Below are positions 19,701-27,554 of a stretch of DNA of 64,000 nt, piece after piece. The stretch covers positions 1,480,490 through 1,544,489 of the forward strand of contig NZ_RAPQ01000008.1 in NCBI RefSeq assembly GCF_003610555.1. The letters are read 5' to 3'. The DNA is from Marinifilum flexuosum. Lineage in GTDB: Bacteria; Bacteroidota; Bacteroidia; Bacteroidales; Marinifilaceae. Position 1 is the first letter of the stretch, and each line of letters starts with the position of its first letter. Under the pieces are notes generated by a model. That model made no database searches and had not been told where the DNA came from. It saw only the letters and a list, made by a program, of their open reading frames with translations. The position numbers and the translations under genes were made by a program.

Positions 19701-19801
19701 ACAATTTGGAGTATGATCCAGAAGTTGATACAGATGGATTTACAGGATTGACAACTCCTCCGGCAAAATCATTTATTTTTGGTGTTAATTTGAAATTTTA
19801 A
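16739..19801 (+). CDS. SusC/RagA-type TonB-dependent outer-membrane transporter 1
   Basis: A 1020-residue transporter. Signal peptide 1-21 (ending VNA-QSK), a carboxypeptidase-D-regulatory-like beta-sandwich (about 24-98, ISGTVTSAEDGMGMPGVSVVIKGTT), a TonB-box-like segment (VDEVIVTGY) at about 102-110, the plug (DQALQGRVAGVAVSGASGTPGSAQKIRIRGRSS ... SISILKDASATAAYGARGANGVVVITTK) and a barrel ending in a C-terminal Phe (GVNLKF). It has no N-terminal STN domain, so direct control by an ECF-sigma/anti-sigma pair is unlikely. With the SusD 6 bp downstream it forms an outer-membrane uptake complex. No glycoside hydrolase or other degrading enzyme is linked, so the substrate (glycan or peptide) is open. 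Confidence 0.95.
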   Translation: MKKMIGLFVCLFLIGSQIVNAQSKQISGTVTSAEDGMGMPGVSVVIKGTTIGASTDIDGKYSLEAQASDVLMFSFVGTVTQEITVGDQTVINVVLESESIGVDEVIVTGYTAHRKSEVTGSTVQVKGEDLADMPVVSVDQALQGRVAGVAVSGASGTPGSAQKIRIRGRSSITAGNNPLYVIDGVPMVDGNVSTSSATSSLSMLATLNSNDIESISILKDASATAAYGARGANGVVVITTKSGKSGKANINFSATYGVSNDAVDGPGVLTGAEREELFLESLINSFGGDYGFSDQDGAREFYNNNTGYFWSDYANWNAAGRPETDWADLITNKNAPMQEYNLSATGGKDGISYYISGGYLKQEATVIGAEYERISGTVNLDVDLSPNFKFSTKNTGSHSYQDGLLEGSAYFSSPRSAKFFMPSITQAYNEDGTPNLNTDLPNPLYIAEQDIDENKLTRILTNNSLTWKTPIENLTFTTRMNIDYQVYHYKTYDNPVSGDGDGATRGYGYQTNRNRANYVFQNMLDYTLALDGGHDFDFKVVQEFQKNRLYFLAAEADNFSDVGLTNLNSAGNPTTANSWFTDWSVASYLGMIHYSFNGKYVADVTYRREGSSRFSADNRWGNFWAVGGAWNINREDFMANIDQIDMLKLRASYGKTGNANINLNQYQELLNFDADYTGEGASYAGTFGNQDLTWETSYSLDLGLDFGLFNNRISGSVGYYFRETTDMLLNEPLSLTTGFTSQTRNIGKMENKGWEFELNADIVRSNDLNVSLGLNVGTTKNKVTELAVDNNGVERNITDNTTRVATGHPVYGWYMPTWAGVDPDTGNELWFVDGEGSETTSNFNAANQVWQGGSAIPEVTAGLNLHVDYKGFFLDASAYFAGGHKVYEEWHRYTNGTDRFSLQFYQGVDKLLDRWQKPGDTGTRYGKMEYTARPWQRHSKFLYDGDYIRLKDLSVGYDFNKNITDAMGIGGLRVYVRGTNLLTWVKDDNLEYDPEVDTDGFTGLTTPPAKSFIFGVNLKF

Positions 19802-19807
19802 GGAAGT

Positions 19808-21175
19808 ATGAAAAAATTAAATATATTATCAAGAATAGCAATGTTTATTGTGCTGTTCTTCACAATAAATGCGTGTTCAACTGGTGATCTAGATCCATCT
19901 TTAGAGCAAAATAAAGATGTGAATGGTGGGATTACTTCTGCAGACAACTTATACGCTATTATTAAAGGATCTTATAGTATTTTGACTGATAATGGATACT
20001 ATGGTAGGGATTATATTATTAATAACGAAGTTAGATCAGATAACTGTTTTTCAAACGGGAATTCAGGTCGATTTACTACTCAAGCAGGATTCTCATATAA
20101 TGCGAATACTGGATATTTCTGGGATGAGGCTTATGAAGCGATTGCAGGTGCAAATATTATAATCAGTCAAAACCCTGCCGAGTTAGAAGGAGAAGAGGCT
20201 TATATTAAGCATCTTCAAGGACAAGCTTACGCGTTACGAGCATTAGTTCATTTTGATTTATTAAAGCAATATGGACAGCAGCATACTGGCGGTACTTTAG
20301 GTATTCCTTATGTTACTGAATTTAAAGGTGAAAATTTAATTCCTGCTCGTAACACTGTAGAAGACTGTAAAACAAAAATAATGAGTGATTTGGATATGGC
20401 TTTTAGCTTAATGGATGAGTCATATAATACATCTTCTGAATTTCTTACAAAATTTGCTGCGAAAGCAATTGAATCTAGAGTTGCTGTATATTTTGGTATG
20501 TGGACAGACGCTATCTCTGCTTGTGAGGCAGTTATAGGTTCGGGAAATTACTCTATTATTGCTGCAAGTGACTATGTGAAGCATTGGACTTCAGATCAAT
20601 CTTCTAATTCAATTTTTGAATTGGCATTTAACTCTTCAGATAATCAGGGTATTAATGGTTTAGCTTACATTTACAGAACTACTGAAGGTGGTAGTTACGG
20701 TGATGTTCAGGTAATTGATGAAGTTGAAGATTTGTATGAAGATGGTGATGTAAGAGCTGGTATTCTTGGTTGGGAAGGTACTATGCTTAGAAATATTGGT
20801 AAATATCCTAATAATAAGGGAGAAGATAATGTAATCGTAATTCGTTATGAAGAAGTGATCTTGAATTATGCTGAAGCATTATTTGAAACAGGAGGCGATG
20901 CTCTTACACAAATTAATCTGATTACTGAGAATCGTGGAATCAGTCCTTATACTTCAGTTACAAAAGATGATATCTTAAATGAAAGAAGAAAAGAATTTAT
21001 CTTTGAAGGACATCGTTTTGAGGATCTTGTAAGATTTGGTAAAAATATTGAGAAAATATCTTTACAGCAAAATTTTGCAGCTACTATTCCTTATGGTGAT
21101 TATAGATTGTCATGGCCAATTCCTCAAGCTGAGGTTGACGCGAACTCTAATATGGTTCAAAATACTGGATACTAG
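19808..21175 (+). CDS. SusD/RagB-type nutrient-binding outer-membrane lipoprotein 1
   Basis: A 455-residue lipoprotein with signal peptide and lipobox at FTINACST (Cys23). The TPR-like SusD fold is indicated by YIKHLQGQAYALRALVHFDLLKQYG (classical SusD N-terminal motif), IPYVTEFKG, and the C-terminal RagB motif ILNERRKEFIFEGHRFEDLVRFGK. It caps the SusC barrel and binds the ligand at the cell surface. It starts 6 bp after susC, so the pair is translationally close. A strong terminator follows. Confidence 0.95.
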   Translation: MKKLNILSRIAMFIVLFFTINACSTGDLDPSLEQNKDVNGGITSADNLYAIIKGSYSILTDNGYYGRDYIINNEVRSDNCFSNGNSGRFTTQAGFSYNANTGYFWDEAYEAIAGANIIISQNPAELEGEEAYIKHLQGQAYALRALVHFDLLKQYGQQHTGGTLGIPYVTEFKGENLIPARNTVEDCKTKIMSDLDMAFSLMDESYNTSSEFLTKFAAKAIESRVAVYFGMWTDAISACEAVIGSGNYSIIAASDYVKHWTSDQSSNSIFELAFNSSDNQGINGLAYIYRTTEGGSYGDVQVIDEVEDLYEDGDVRAGILGWEGTMLRNIGKYPNNKGEDNVIVIRYEEVILNYAEALFETGGDALTQINLITENRGISPYTSVTKDDILNERRKEFIFEGHRFEDLVRFGKNIEKISLQQNFAATIPYGDYRLSWPIPQAEVDANSNMVQNTGY

Positions 21176-21201
21176 AATTTAATATCTAGTTCAAGCAAAT
21201 T

Positions 21202-21232
21202 AAGCTGTCTCTTTTTGAGGCAGCTTTTTTTT
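21202..21232 (+). terminator. Terminator of susC/D pair 1
   Basis: A 10-bp stem with one wobble (21202-21211 with 21217-21226), a 5-nt loop and a long T-run. Confidence 0.9.
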
Positions 21233-21326
21233 TGTTTGATTCTGAAAACAGGAACTTGTTGTGAAAAATTTATTATTGAATACTAAGAAAAGAAAATTAT
21301 AACTTTTTCAGTGATTATAATAAAAG

Positions 21327-21381
21327 ATGACAAATGTCATGATATTGTTTTATTATTAAATTGAAAGTATGACAAATGTCA
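21327..21381. promoter_or_regulatory. Two TGACAAATGTCA palindromic sites, candidate operator pair
   Basis: The same 12-nt palindromic sequence occurs at 21328-21339 and 21370-21381. The start-to-start distance of 42 bp equals four helical turns, so both sites face the same side of the DNA. They lie about 165 bp upstream of the second susC -33 box and are absent upstream of the first susC. The regulator is unknown. Confidence 0.5.
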
Positions 21382-21544
21382 GTTTTAATTAAGTGTTAAA
21401 GGTAGATATATAGGAACTTATAGCTTGACAATATTCATGTTTTATATTGGATCTTAAATTGTAGCAATAATAATATGACAATCATAATGCTCAACAATAA
21501 TCTACGTAAACGATTGAGAGAAACGCTGTTATGAATTGTTAAAA

Positions 21545-21575
21545 TTTGTTAAAACCATTTAAAGTGCTATTTTTA
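21545..21575 (+). promoter_or_regulatory. Promoter of susC/D pair 2
   Basis: TTTG at 21545-21548, a 19-nt spacer and TATTTTTA at 21568-21575 (7 of 8 matches to TAnnTTTG). The surrounding TGTTAAAATTTGTTAAAA is identical to the first susC promoter. Confidence 0.7.
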
Positions 21576-21584
21576 TCCTCAAGA

Positions 21585-21638
21585 ATTACCATTAACCATT
21601 TTGCATCTTTACTTAATTACTAACTAAAAAGTTTTTTT
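21585..21638 (+). promoter_or_regulatory. Conserved 5' leader of susC 2
   Basis: This leader is nearly identical to that of susC 1: the 15-nt block 21585-21599 is exact, and the last about 35 nt before the ATG differ only slightly, including one A in the A-run. It is probably a shared regulatory leader. Confidence 0.55.
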
Positions 21639-24600
21639 ATGAAAAAAATGATTGGACTATTTGTATGTCTCGTATTAATGGGATTACAAATAGTAAATGC
21701 GCAAAGCAAGCAGGTTACCGGTACGGTAACAAATGCTGAGGATGGTCTGGGCATGCCTGGGGTATCTGTTGTTATTAAAGGTACTACTGTTGGTTCAAGT
21801 ACCGATATTGATGGTAAGTATACCATAGAAGCTTCCCCTAATGACATTTTAATGTTTAGCTTCGTCGGTATGATTACTCAAGAAATTACAGTTGGAGATA
21901 AAACTGTAATCGATGTTGTTCTTCAAACCGAATCTATAGGAGTAGATGAGGTAGTTGTTACCGCTCTGGGTATTACTAGAGAGAAAAAAGCTTTAGGATA
22001 TTCTGTAACCGATCTTGGTGGTGACGAAGTATCAAAGGTAAAACAGCAAAATCTTGTCAATTCCCTATCTGGTAAGGTTGCTGGAGTTCAAATCAGACAG
22101 TCAAACAACTTTGGTGGATCAACAAACATGGTGATCCGTGGTAACTCATCAATTTTCGGTGGTAACCAACCTTTATTTGTTGTTGATGGTGTACCTATTT
22201 CTGGTTCTACCTTTAACTCAGCAGCTCAAAGAGGTGGTAGTACGGGTTATGACTACGGTAACGCTCTTTCCGATATCAATCCCGACGATATCGCAAACAT
22301 GAGTGTACTTAAAGGTGCGGCAGCAACAGCTATTTATGGTTCTCGTGGTGCCAATGGTGTTGTAATGATTACCACTAAAAAAGGTAAAAAGAAAAAAGGT
22401 TTAAGTATCAGTATTAATTCTGGTATTACAATTGGTAAAATTGATAAGGAAACATTTGCTGAGTATCAGGATGAGTATGGTGCTGGATATGGACCTTATT
22501 ATGGTTCTACAGGTTATTTTGAAGATCTTGACGTTAATGGAGATGGAACTGATGATCTAGTAGTGCCTACCTATGATGATGCATCTTATGGAGCAAAATT
22601 CAGTGGTCAACAAGTTTATCATTGGGATTCGTTTGTACCTGAGTCGGCTAATTTTGGTAAAGCTTATGAATATAAGGCTGCTGCTAATACTCCTGTTGAC
22701 TTTTTCGAAACAGAAGTTGGTTATACAAACAATGTAGAATTGACAGGAGGTAATGAAGATGGTACTTTCCGTTTAAGTTATACAAACTTCCATACCAACG
22801 GTATTCTTCCTAACTCTAAACTGAACCGTAATACTGTTTCATTTAATGGTGATTATAACATTAATCCAAAATTAAAAGTAGGTGTTTCTGCCAATGTTTC
22901 ACTGCAGGACACTAAAGGTCGTAACTCAACGGGTTATTCTGATAACTTAATGTCACAAATGCGTCAGTGGTGGCAGGTTAATGTTGATGTAAAAGCTCAA
23001 GAGGATATTTATAAGCAAACTAAAAAGAATTACTCTTGGAATCATCAGGAATCAACTGGAGATGGTGTTTTAAATCCTTTGTATTGGGATAATCCTTATT
23101 GGACAAGATTTGAGAATTACCAGACTGACTCGCGTGATCGTATATACGGGAATGCATTCTTTACATTTGATGCATTTGATTGGTTAGATATCACAGGTCG
23201 TGTTTCTCTAGACCATTATACTTCGCTTCGTGAAGAACGTCGTGCGGTTGGTTCTGTAGCAGCTCCTTTTGGTGTGTTAAGAACTGACGAGAAATCGGGT
23301 TACCAAAGATATGAAATTGGTTTTACCGAGGTTAACTACGATTTTATGGCAAATTATAATACTTCTCTTAGTGATGATATTACTTTAGCTGGAGTGGTAG
23401 GTATTAGTATTCGTGACGAATCTACAGATAGATACCAGGCTTCTACTTTGGGTGGTCTTGTAGTTCCTAATCTATATTCATTAAGCAATTCGGTAAATAC
23501 ACCTTCAGCACCGATTGAAACTCTTGAAGAGAAACGTGTTTATGGTATGTATGCTCAAGCTACATTCTCGTATAAAGATATTTTATATCTTGATTTAACT
23601 GATCGTATAGACAAGTCATCGGCACTGCCAAAAGATGAAAATACTTATAACTACTACTCAATTGCAGCAAGTTATTTGTTCTCAACTCACACTGAATTAC
23701 CTTGGTTGAACTTGGGTAAATTAAGAATGAGTTATGCGACAGTAGGTAACGATACAAGTCCATTAAACGTGTATGATACTTATGTGAAGAATGATAATTT
23801 CGGAAAATATACCTTGTTCTCATATCCTAACACTAAAAATAACATTGAACTGAAGCCAGAATATACAAAAGAATTTGAAGTTGGTTTGGAAACGAAGATG
23901 TTTAATAACCGTGCAGGTATTGACGTTTCTTACTATACCAAGGAAACTGAAGATATGTTGATTCCGGTTGAGGTTTCGAAAGCTACAGGTTATTCGTTTA
24001 ACTGGGTAAATGCTGCTACAGTTGAAAATAACGGTATTGAGGTTGCATTGTACGGTAACCCTATTAAAACTGAAGCTTTCTCATGGGATATCAATGTAAA
24101 CTGGGCAAGAAACCGTAACAAGGTATTAGATCTTTACAATGATGTAGAAAATATTGTGATCAACTCTTATCAAGGTGGTATCTCTATCAACGCAACCAAA
24201 GGACAACCTTTGGGAACAATTCGAGGTACAGGATTCCTATTTGATGATAATGGAAACAAAGTTGTTAATTCCTCTGGTTATTATATTTCTCAATCAGATC
24301 AAATAATTGGTGATCAAAATCCAGATTGGACTGGAGGTATTTCTAATACTTTTAGTTATAAGGGGCTTACTTTAAACTTCTTGATTGACATTCAAAAAGG
24401 AGGAGATGTATATTCACTGGATATGCATTATGGTCAAGGTACTGGTGTTTTGAAGCATACCGCCGGACTTAATGAATTGGGTAATCCTAAGAGAGATCCT
24501 GTATCAGAAGGTGGAGGTATTCTTAATGTAGGTGTTACCGAAGATGGATCTCCAAATACAACAAGAGCTAGAGCTGATTATTATGGTGGAGCTTATTATT

Positions 24601-24884
24601 GGGGTAATTCTTCAAGAAACCCTGGTGCTCTAACTGTTTATGATGCGTCTTTTGTTAAGTTAAGAGAATTGGCTTTAACTTATAATCTACCTAAGAATTT
24701 GATAAGTGGATTTGCTCAAAATGTATCTCTTTCTCTAGTTGGAAGAAACTTATGGATTATTCATAAGAACGTACCTTACGCTGATCCTGAATCAGGATTA
24801 TCTTCTGGTTTGGCTCAAGGTTATTTGTCAGGATCTTATCCAACGGTAAGAAGCTGGGGATTTAATGTAAAGGTTGATTTTTAA
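21639..24884 (+). CDS. SusC/RagA-type TonB-dependent outer-membrane transporter 2
   Basis: A 1081-residue transporter with signal peptide (1-21), carboxypeptidase-D-regulatory-like domain (about 24-98), TonB-box-like VDEVVVTAL, plug (NSLSGKVAGVQIRQSNNFGGSTNMVIRGNSS ... NMSVLKGAAATAIYGSRGANGVVMITTKKGKKKK) and barrel ending NVKVDF. Its first about 108 residues are roughly 80% identical to those of SusC 1, while plug and barrel are clearly different. The two genes thus share a start region but transport different ligands. Its SusD partner follows 19 bp downstream. There is no STN domain. Confidence 0.95.
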   Translation: MKKMIGLFVCLVLMGLQIVNAQSKQVTGTVTNAEDGLGMPGVSVVIKGTTVGSSTDIDGKYTIEASPNDILMFSFVGMITQEITVGDKTVIDVVLQTESIGVDEVVVTALGITREKKALGYSVTDLGGDEVSKVKQQNLVNSLSGKVAGVQIRQSNNFGGSTNMVIRGNSSIFGGNQPLFVVDGVPISGSTFNSAAQRGGSTGYDYGNALSDINPDDIANMSVLKGAAATAIYGSRGANGVVMITTKKGKKKKGLSISINSGITIGKIDKETFAEYQDEYGAGYGPYYGSTGYFEDLDVNGDGTDDLVVPTYDDASYGAKFSGQQVYHWDSFVPESANFGKAYEYKAAANTPVDFFETEVGYTNNVELTGGNEDGTFRLSYTNFHTNGILPNSKLNRNTVSFNGDYNINPKLKVGVSANVSLQDTKGRNSTGYSDNLMSQMRQWWQVNVDVKAQEDIYKQTKKNYSWNHQESTGDGVLNPLYWDNPYWTRFENYQTDSRDRIYGNAFFTFDAFDWLDITGRVSLDHYTSLREERRAVGSVAAPFGVLRTDEKSGYQRYEIGFTEVNYDFMANYNTSLSDDITLAGVVGISIRDESTDRYQASTLGGLVVPNLYSLSNSVNTPSAPIETLEEKRVYGMYAQATFSYKDILYLDLTDRIDKSSALPKDENTYNYYSIAASYLFSTHTELPWLNLGKLRMSYATVGNDTSPLNVYDTYVKNDNFGKYTLFSYPNTKNNIELKPEYTKEFEVGLETKMFNNRAGIDVSYYTKETEDMLIPVEVSKATGYSFNWVNAATVENNGIEVALYGNPIKTEAFSWDINVNWARNRNKVLDLYNDVENIVINSYQGGISINATKGQPLGTIRGTGFLFDDNGNKVVNSSGYYISQSDQIIGDQNPDWTGGISNTFSYKGLTLNFLIDIQKGGDVYSLDMHYGQGTGVLKHTAGLNELGNPKRDPVSEGGGILNVGVTEDGSPNTTRARADYYGGAYYWGNSSRNPGALTVYDASFVKLRELALTYNLPKNLISGFAQNVSLSLVGRNLWIIHKNVPYADPESGLSSGLAQGYLSGSYPTVRSWGFNVKVDF

Positions 24885-24903
24885 TTGATAATTATAGAAA
24901 GAA

Positions 24904-26514
24904 ATGAAAAAATATATATATAAATTAAGTATTTTGTTTCTTGCCGTTGCGATGGTTGGGTGTTCAAACCTTGACGACGAGCTTGAAAAAATAAACATCG
25001 ACTCTAAAAATCCTTCTGAGGTTCCTGGAGAACCATTGTTCACCAATGGAGCAAGAGATATGTTTGATTTACTTTTAGGGACGAATGTGAATAGTAATGT
25101 GTTTAGACTTTACTCTCAATATTGGGCTCAAACTACTTACCCTGATGAAAGTCAGTATAATCAAGTAACCAGAAATATCCCTGATAATATGTGGCGAACT
25201 CTTTATCGCAATACATTAAAGGATATTACGGGAGCAAGAGAAATAATTTCACAACAAGAAACTGTAACAGCATCAGAGGAAGCAATTAAGAATAACAAAT
25301 TAGCTGTTATTACTATTGTAGAGACTTTTGCTTATGCAACATTGGTTGATATTTTTGGCAATGTGCCATTTACAGAGGCTTTAGATGTTAATAACGTTTC
25401 TCCGTCATATGATGATGCAGCTACTGTATATTCAACAATTATTGGGAATTTAAATACTGCTATTTCTGCTATTACTCAATCAGAAGTTGGTTTTGCTAAC
25501 CAAGATCCAATTTATGAAGGAGATATGGCAATGTGGTATAAAATGGCAAATTCATTAAAACTTCGTTTGGCAATGAGATTAGCAGACGTTAATGCTTCTA
25601 CTGCTCAAACAATGGCTGAAGAAGCAGCTGCCAATGTTATTAGCTCGAATAGTGAAAACTTTAGTATTGCCTATACCAATTCCTCACCAAATACTCATCC
25701 ATTATGGGTTGACTTGGTTCAAAGTGGTCGTAATGATTTTGTGCCATCCAATGTGTTAACTGGTGTTATGAATGGTTATTCAGATCCTCGTATGTTAAAA
25801 TATTTTACTCAACAGGAATTTGAGTATGATAAAGATGATAATGGGGATAATATTGATACTGAAATTGAAGGAAGTGGATCTTTATTGTTAGTTTTTGAAG
25901 ATGTTGATGGAATGGATTCATTAGTAAGTGTGAATTTACCATATACTGTTTTAGCAGCAGATGATTATGAATTTGGTTATTTTACAGGAGGTGTTTATGG
26001 ATCGGCGAATGCAGCATCTGGATTCTCTCAAATTGGTGACTTTTTCAAAGAGCCTGATTTACAAGGAACCTTATTATCATATGCAGAAGTAGAATTCCTA
26101 TTGGCTGAGGCGGCAGCAAGAGGTTATAGTGTTGGTGGAACTGAAGAGTCACACTATGAGGCTGGTATTAGAGCTTCTATGGATGAATTCGGAATAGGCA
26201 ATATTTATGTAGATGCTTACTTATTGGAACCTGATGTTGCATATGCAACTGCTGCAGGTGACTGGAAGCAAAAAATTGGTACGCAAAAGTGGATTGCAAT
26301 GTACAATATTCCTTTTGAAGGATGGACCACATGGAGACTGTTAGATTTTACAGGAATTTTCCAGGCACCTGAAGGTTTAACTTTAGGTGATATTCCAGTA
26401 AGGTTTATATATCCTATCGAAGAAGCTACTTTGAATGGAGCTCAGTATGATGCTGCAGCATCTGCTATTGGTGGAGATTTGAAATCAACAAAACTATTCT
26501 GGGATGTAAACTAG
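24904..26514 (+). CDS. SusD-like nutrient-binding lipoprotein 2 (SusD-like_2 type)
   Basis: A 536-residue lipoprotein with lipobox VAMVGCSN (Cys20). It differs from the first SusD. Features such as NLDDELEKINIDSKNPSEVPGEPLFTNGARDM, FAYATLVDIFGNVPFTEAL, MWYKMANSLKLRLAMRLADV and KWIAMYNIPFEGWTTWRLLDF are typical of the SusD/RagB sub-family PF12771, in which a surface asparagine/calcium-rich N-terminus is common. It pairs with SusC 2. A terminator follows, closing the two-gene unit; no degradative enzyme is linked. Confidence 0.93.
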   Translation: MKKYIYKLSILFLAVAMVGCSNLDDELEKINIDSKNPSEVPGEPLFTNGARDMFDLLLGTNVNSNVFRLYSQYWAQTTYPDESQYNQVTRNIPDNMWRTLYRNTLKDITGAREIISQQETVTASEEAIKNNKLAVITIVETFAYATLVDIFGNVPFTEALDVNNVSPSYDDAATVYSTIIGNLNTAISAITQSEVGFANQDPIYEGDMAMWYKMANSLKLRLAMRLADVNASTAQTMAEEAAANVISSNSENFSIAYTNSSPNTHPLWVDLVQSGRNDFVPSNVLTGVMNGYSDPRMLKYFTQQEFEYDKDDNGDNIDTEIEGSGSLLLVFEDVDGMDSLVSVNLPYTVLAADDYEFGYFTGGVYGSANAASGFSQIGDFFKEPDLQGTLLSYAEVEFLLAEAAARGYSVGGTEESHYEAGIRASMDEFGIGNIYVDAYLLEPDVAYATAAGDWKQKIGTQKWIAMYNIPFEGWTTWRLLDFTGIFQAPEGLTLGDIPVRFIYPIEEATLNGAQYDAAASAIGGDLKSTKLFWDVN

Positions 26515-26538
26515 AATTTTAGCAGATTAACATATTAT

Positions 26539-26573
26539 AAGAGAGGTTATCGACAGGTAATCTCTCTTTTTTG
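26539..26573 (+). terminator. Terminator of susC/D pair 2
   Basis: An 11-bp stem with one wobble (26539-26549 with 26558-26568) is followed by a T-run. Confidence 0.85.
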
Positions 26574-26676
26574 TTTTTTATTGAGCAGAACTAATTGATG
26601 TATGGCAACAATCAATAATAGATCTATTCTTTACTAATTAGAAGTTTTATTCAAGAGTTAATGATTGATAAAAAAA

Positions 26677-26703
26677 ATAGGATGTCCTTTTCAGACATCC
26701 TAT
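26677..26703 (-). terminator. Terminator of the 239-residue exported protein gene
   Basis: A 10-bp perfect stem (26677-26686 with 26694-26703) is followed on the minus strand by seven T. Confidence 0.88.
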
Positions 26704-26730
26704 TGGTATACTAGATTAAAGTATTATTTT

Positions 26731-27450
26731 TTAATTTAACTTGTTGTAATAATCAATTATTCTGGAAATGTCTTCTCCTTTTGATGTTTTTAATTTGTTT
26801 TCATTAATGAATGTTAAAACTTCCACTTTTTTATCCGATAATAAAGAAACTATATCCTTTTTATTTTTGATTAAATTAGCGGTATAACTTCCTTCTTTCT
26901 TTAAGTAATAAGAAATTGGTTCTGCTTTAAATTTTGCAGGCTTATATTCAACATATCCATGTGCAGGTTTGGCTTCCACAAAATTTACTTTTTTCTTACT
27001 GTAAAGAGTAACTTTTCCATCGGATATAATCTGAAAATAACCCAGTTTATCACCTTCCTTTGATTTGAATTTTAACCTTTCGTAAATTCGATCATTTATT
27101 TTTACATACAATAGAGGAAATTGATTCGAGAGTTCATATGAAATGTCATCTTTTTGAAACTCAATAATGTCCTGGTAATTATTATACCTAAGAATTAGAC
27201 CCGTATAAAGTAGGCTATCCTTACTTATTACAAATCCCTTTTCAAATTGTTTGTTAAGGTATGGGCTTCCATCGATGGATTCATACTGATTCGCATCCAT
27301 CGTTTTGGATGTTTTTACCTGGTTGTATAAGTTGACCAGTGAGGGTGCGTATAGATTAAGATTATCGTAGAGCCTTATGGACTCTTTTTGGCACATTGCA
27401 GTTGTGAACATGCAAAAAACAAATACTATTAGAATAAAATATTTTTTCAT
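26731..27450 (-). CDS. Exported protein of unknown function
   Basis: A 239-residue protein with a signal peptide (residues 1-20, FCMFTTAMC-QK). A Cys at the end of the hydrophobic stretch is followed by Gln, so a lipoprotein is possible but not clear. The mature part is Lys/Tyr/Asn-rich and beta-prone in its middle (GYFQIISDGKVTLYSKKKVNFVEAK), with a C-terminal helical segment. I know similar proteins only as Bacteroidota hypothetical proteins that may be periplasmic. It lies 104 bp after a TonB-dependent receptor gene on the same strand and may be co-transcribed with it. Confidence 0.7.
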   Translation of the reverse strand: MKKYFILIVFVFCMFTTAMCQKESIRLYDNLNLYAPSLVNLYNQVKTSKTMDANQYESIDGSPYLNKQFEKGFVISKDSLLYTGLILRYNNYQDIIEFQKDDISYELSNQFPLLYVKINDRIYERLKFKSKEGDKLGYFQIISDGKVTLYSKKKVNFVEAKPAHGYVEYKPAKFKAEPISYYLKKEGSYTANLIKNKKDIVSLLSDKKVEVLTFINENKLKTSKGEDISRIIDYYNKLN

Positions 27451-27554
27451 ATCGACATGATTTTGTTTGCAATAGTAAATTTAAACAAATTATATCAATA
27501 ATATCTATTCTATGTTTGTGTAATGTGTTAAAAGTCAAGCATTATAAAGGAGTG

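Noticed and set aside
16739-26514. A complete polysaccharide-utilisation locus
   Set aside because: Two SusC/D pairs are present but no glycoside hydrolase, lyase, sulfatase or hybrid sensor gene, so the substrate class cannot be assigned.
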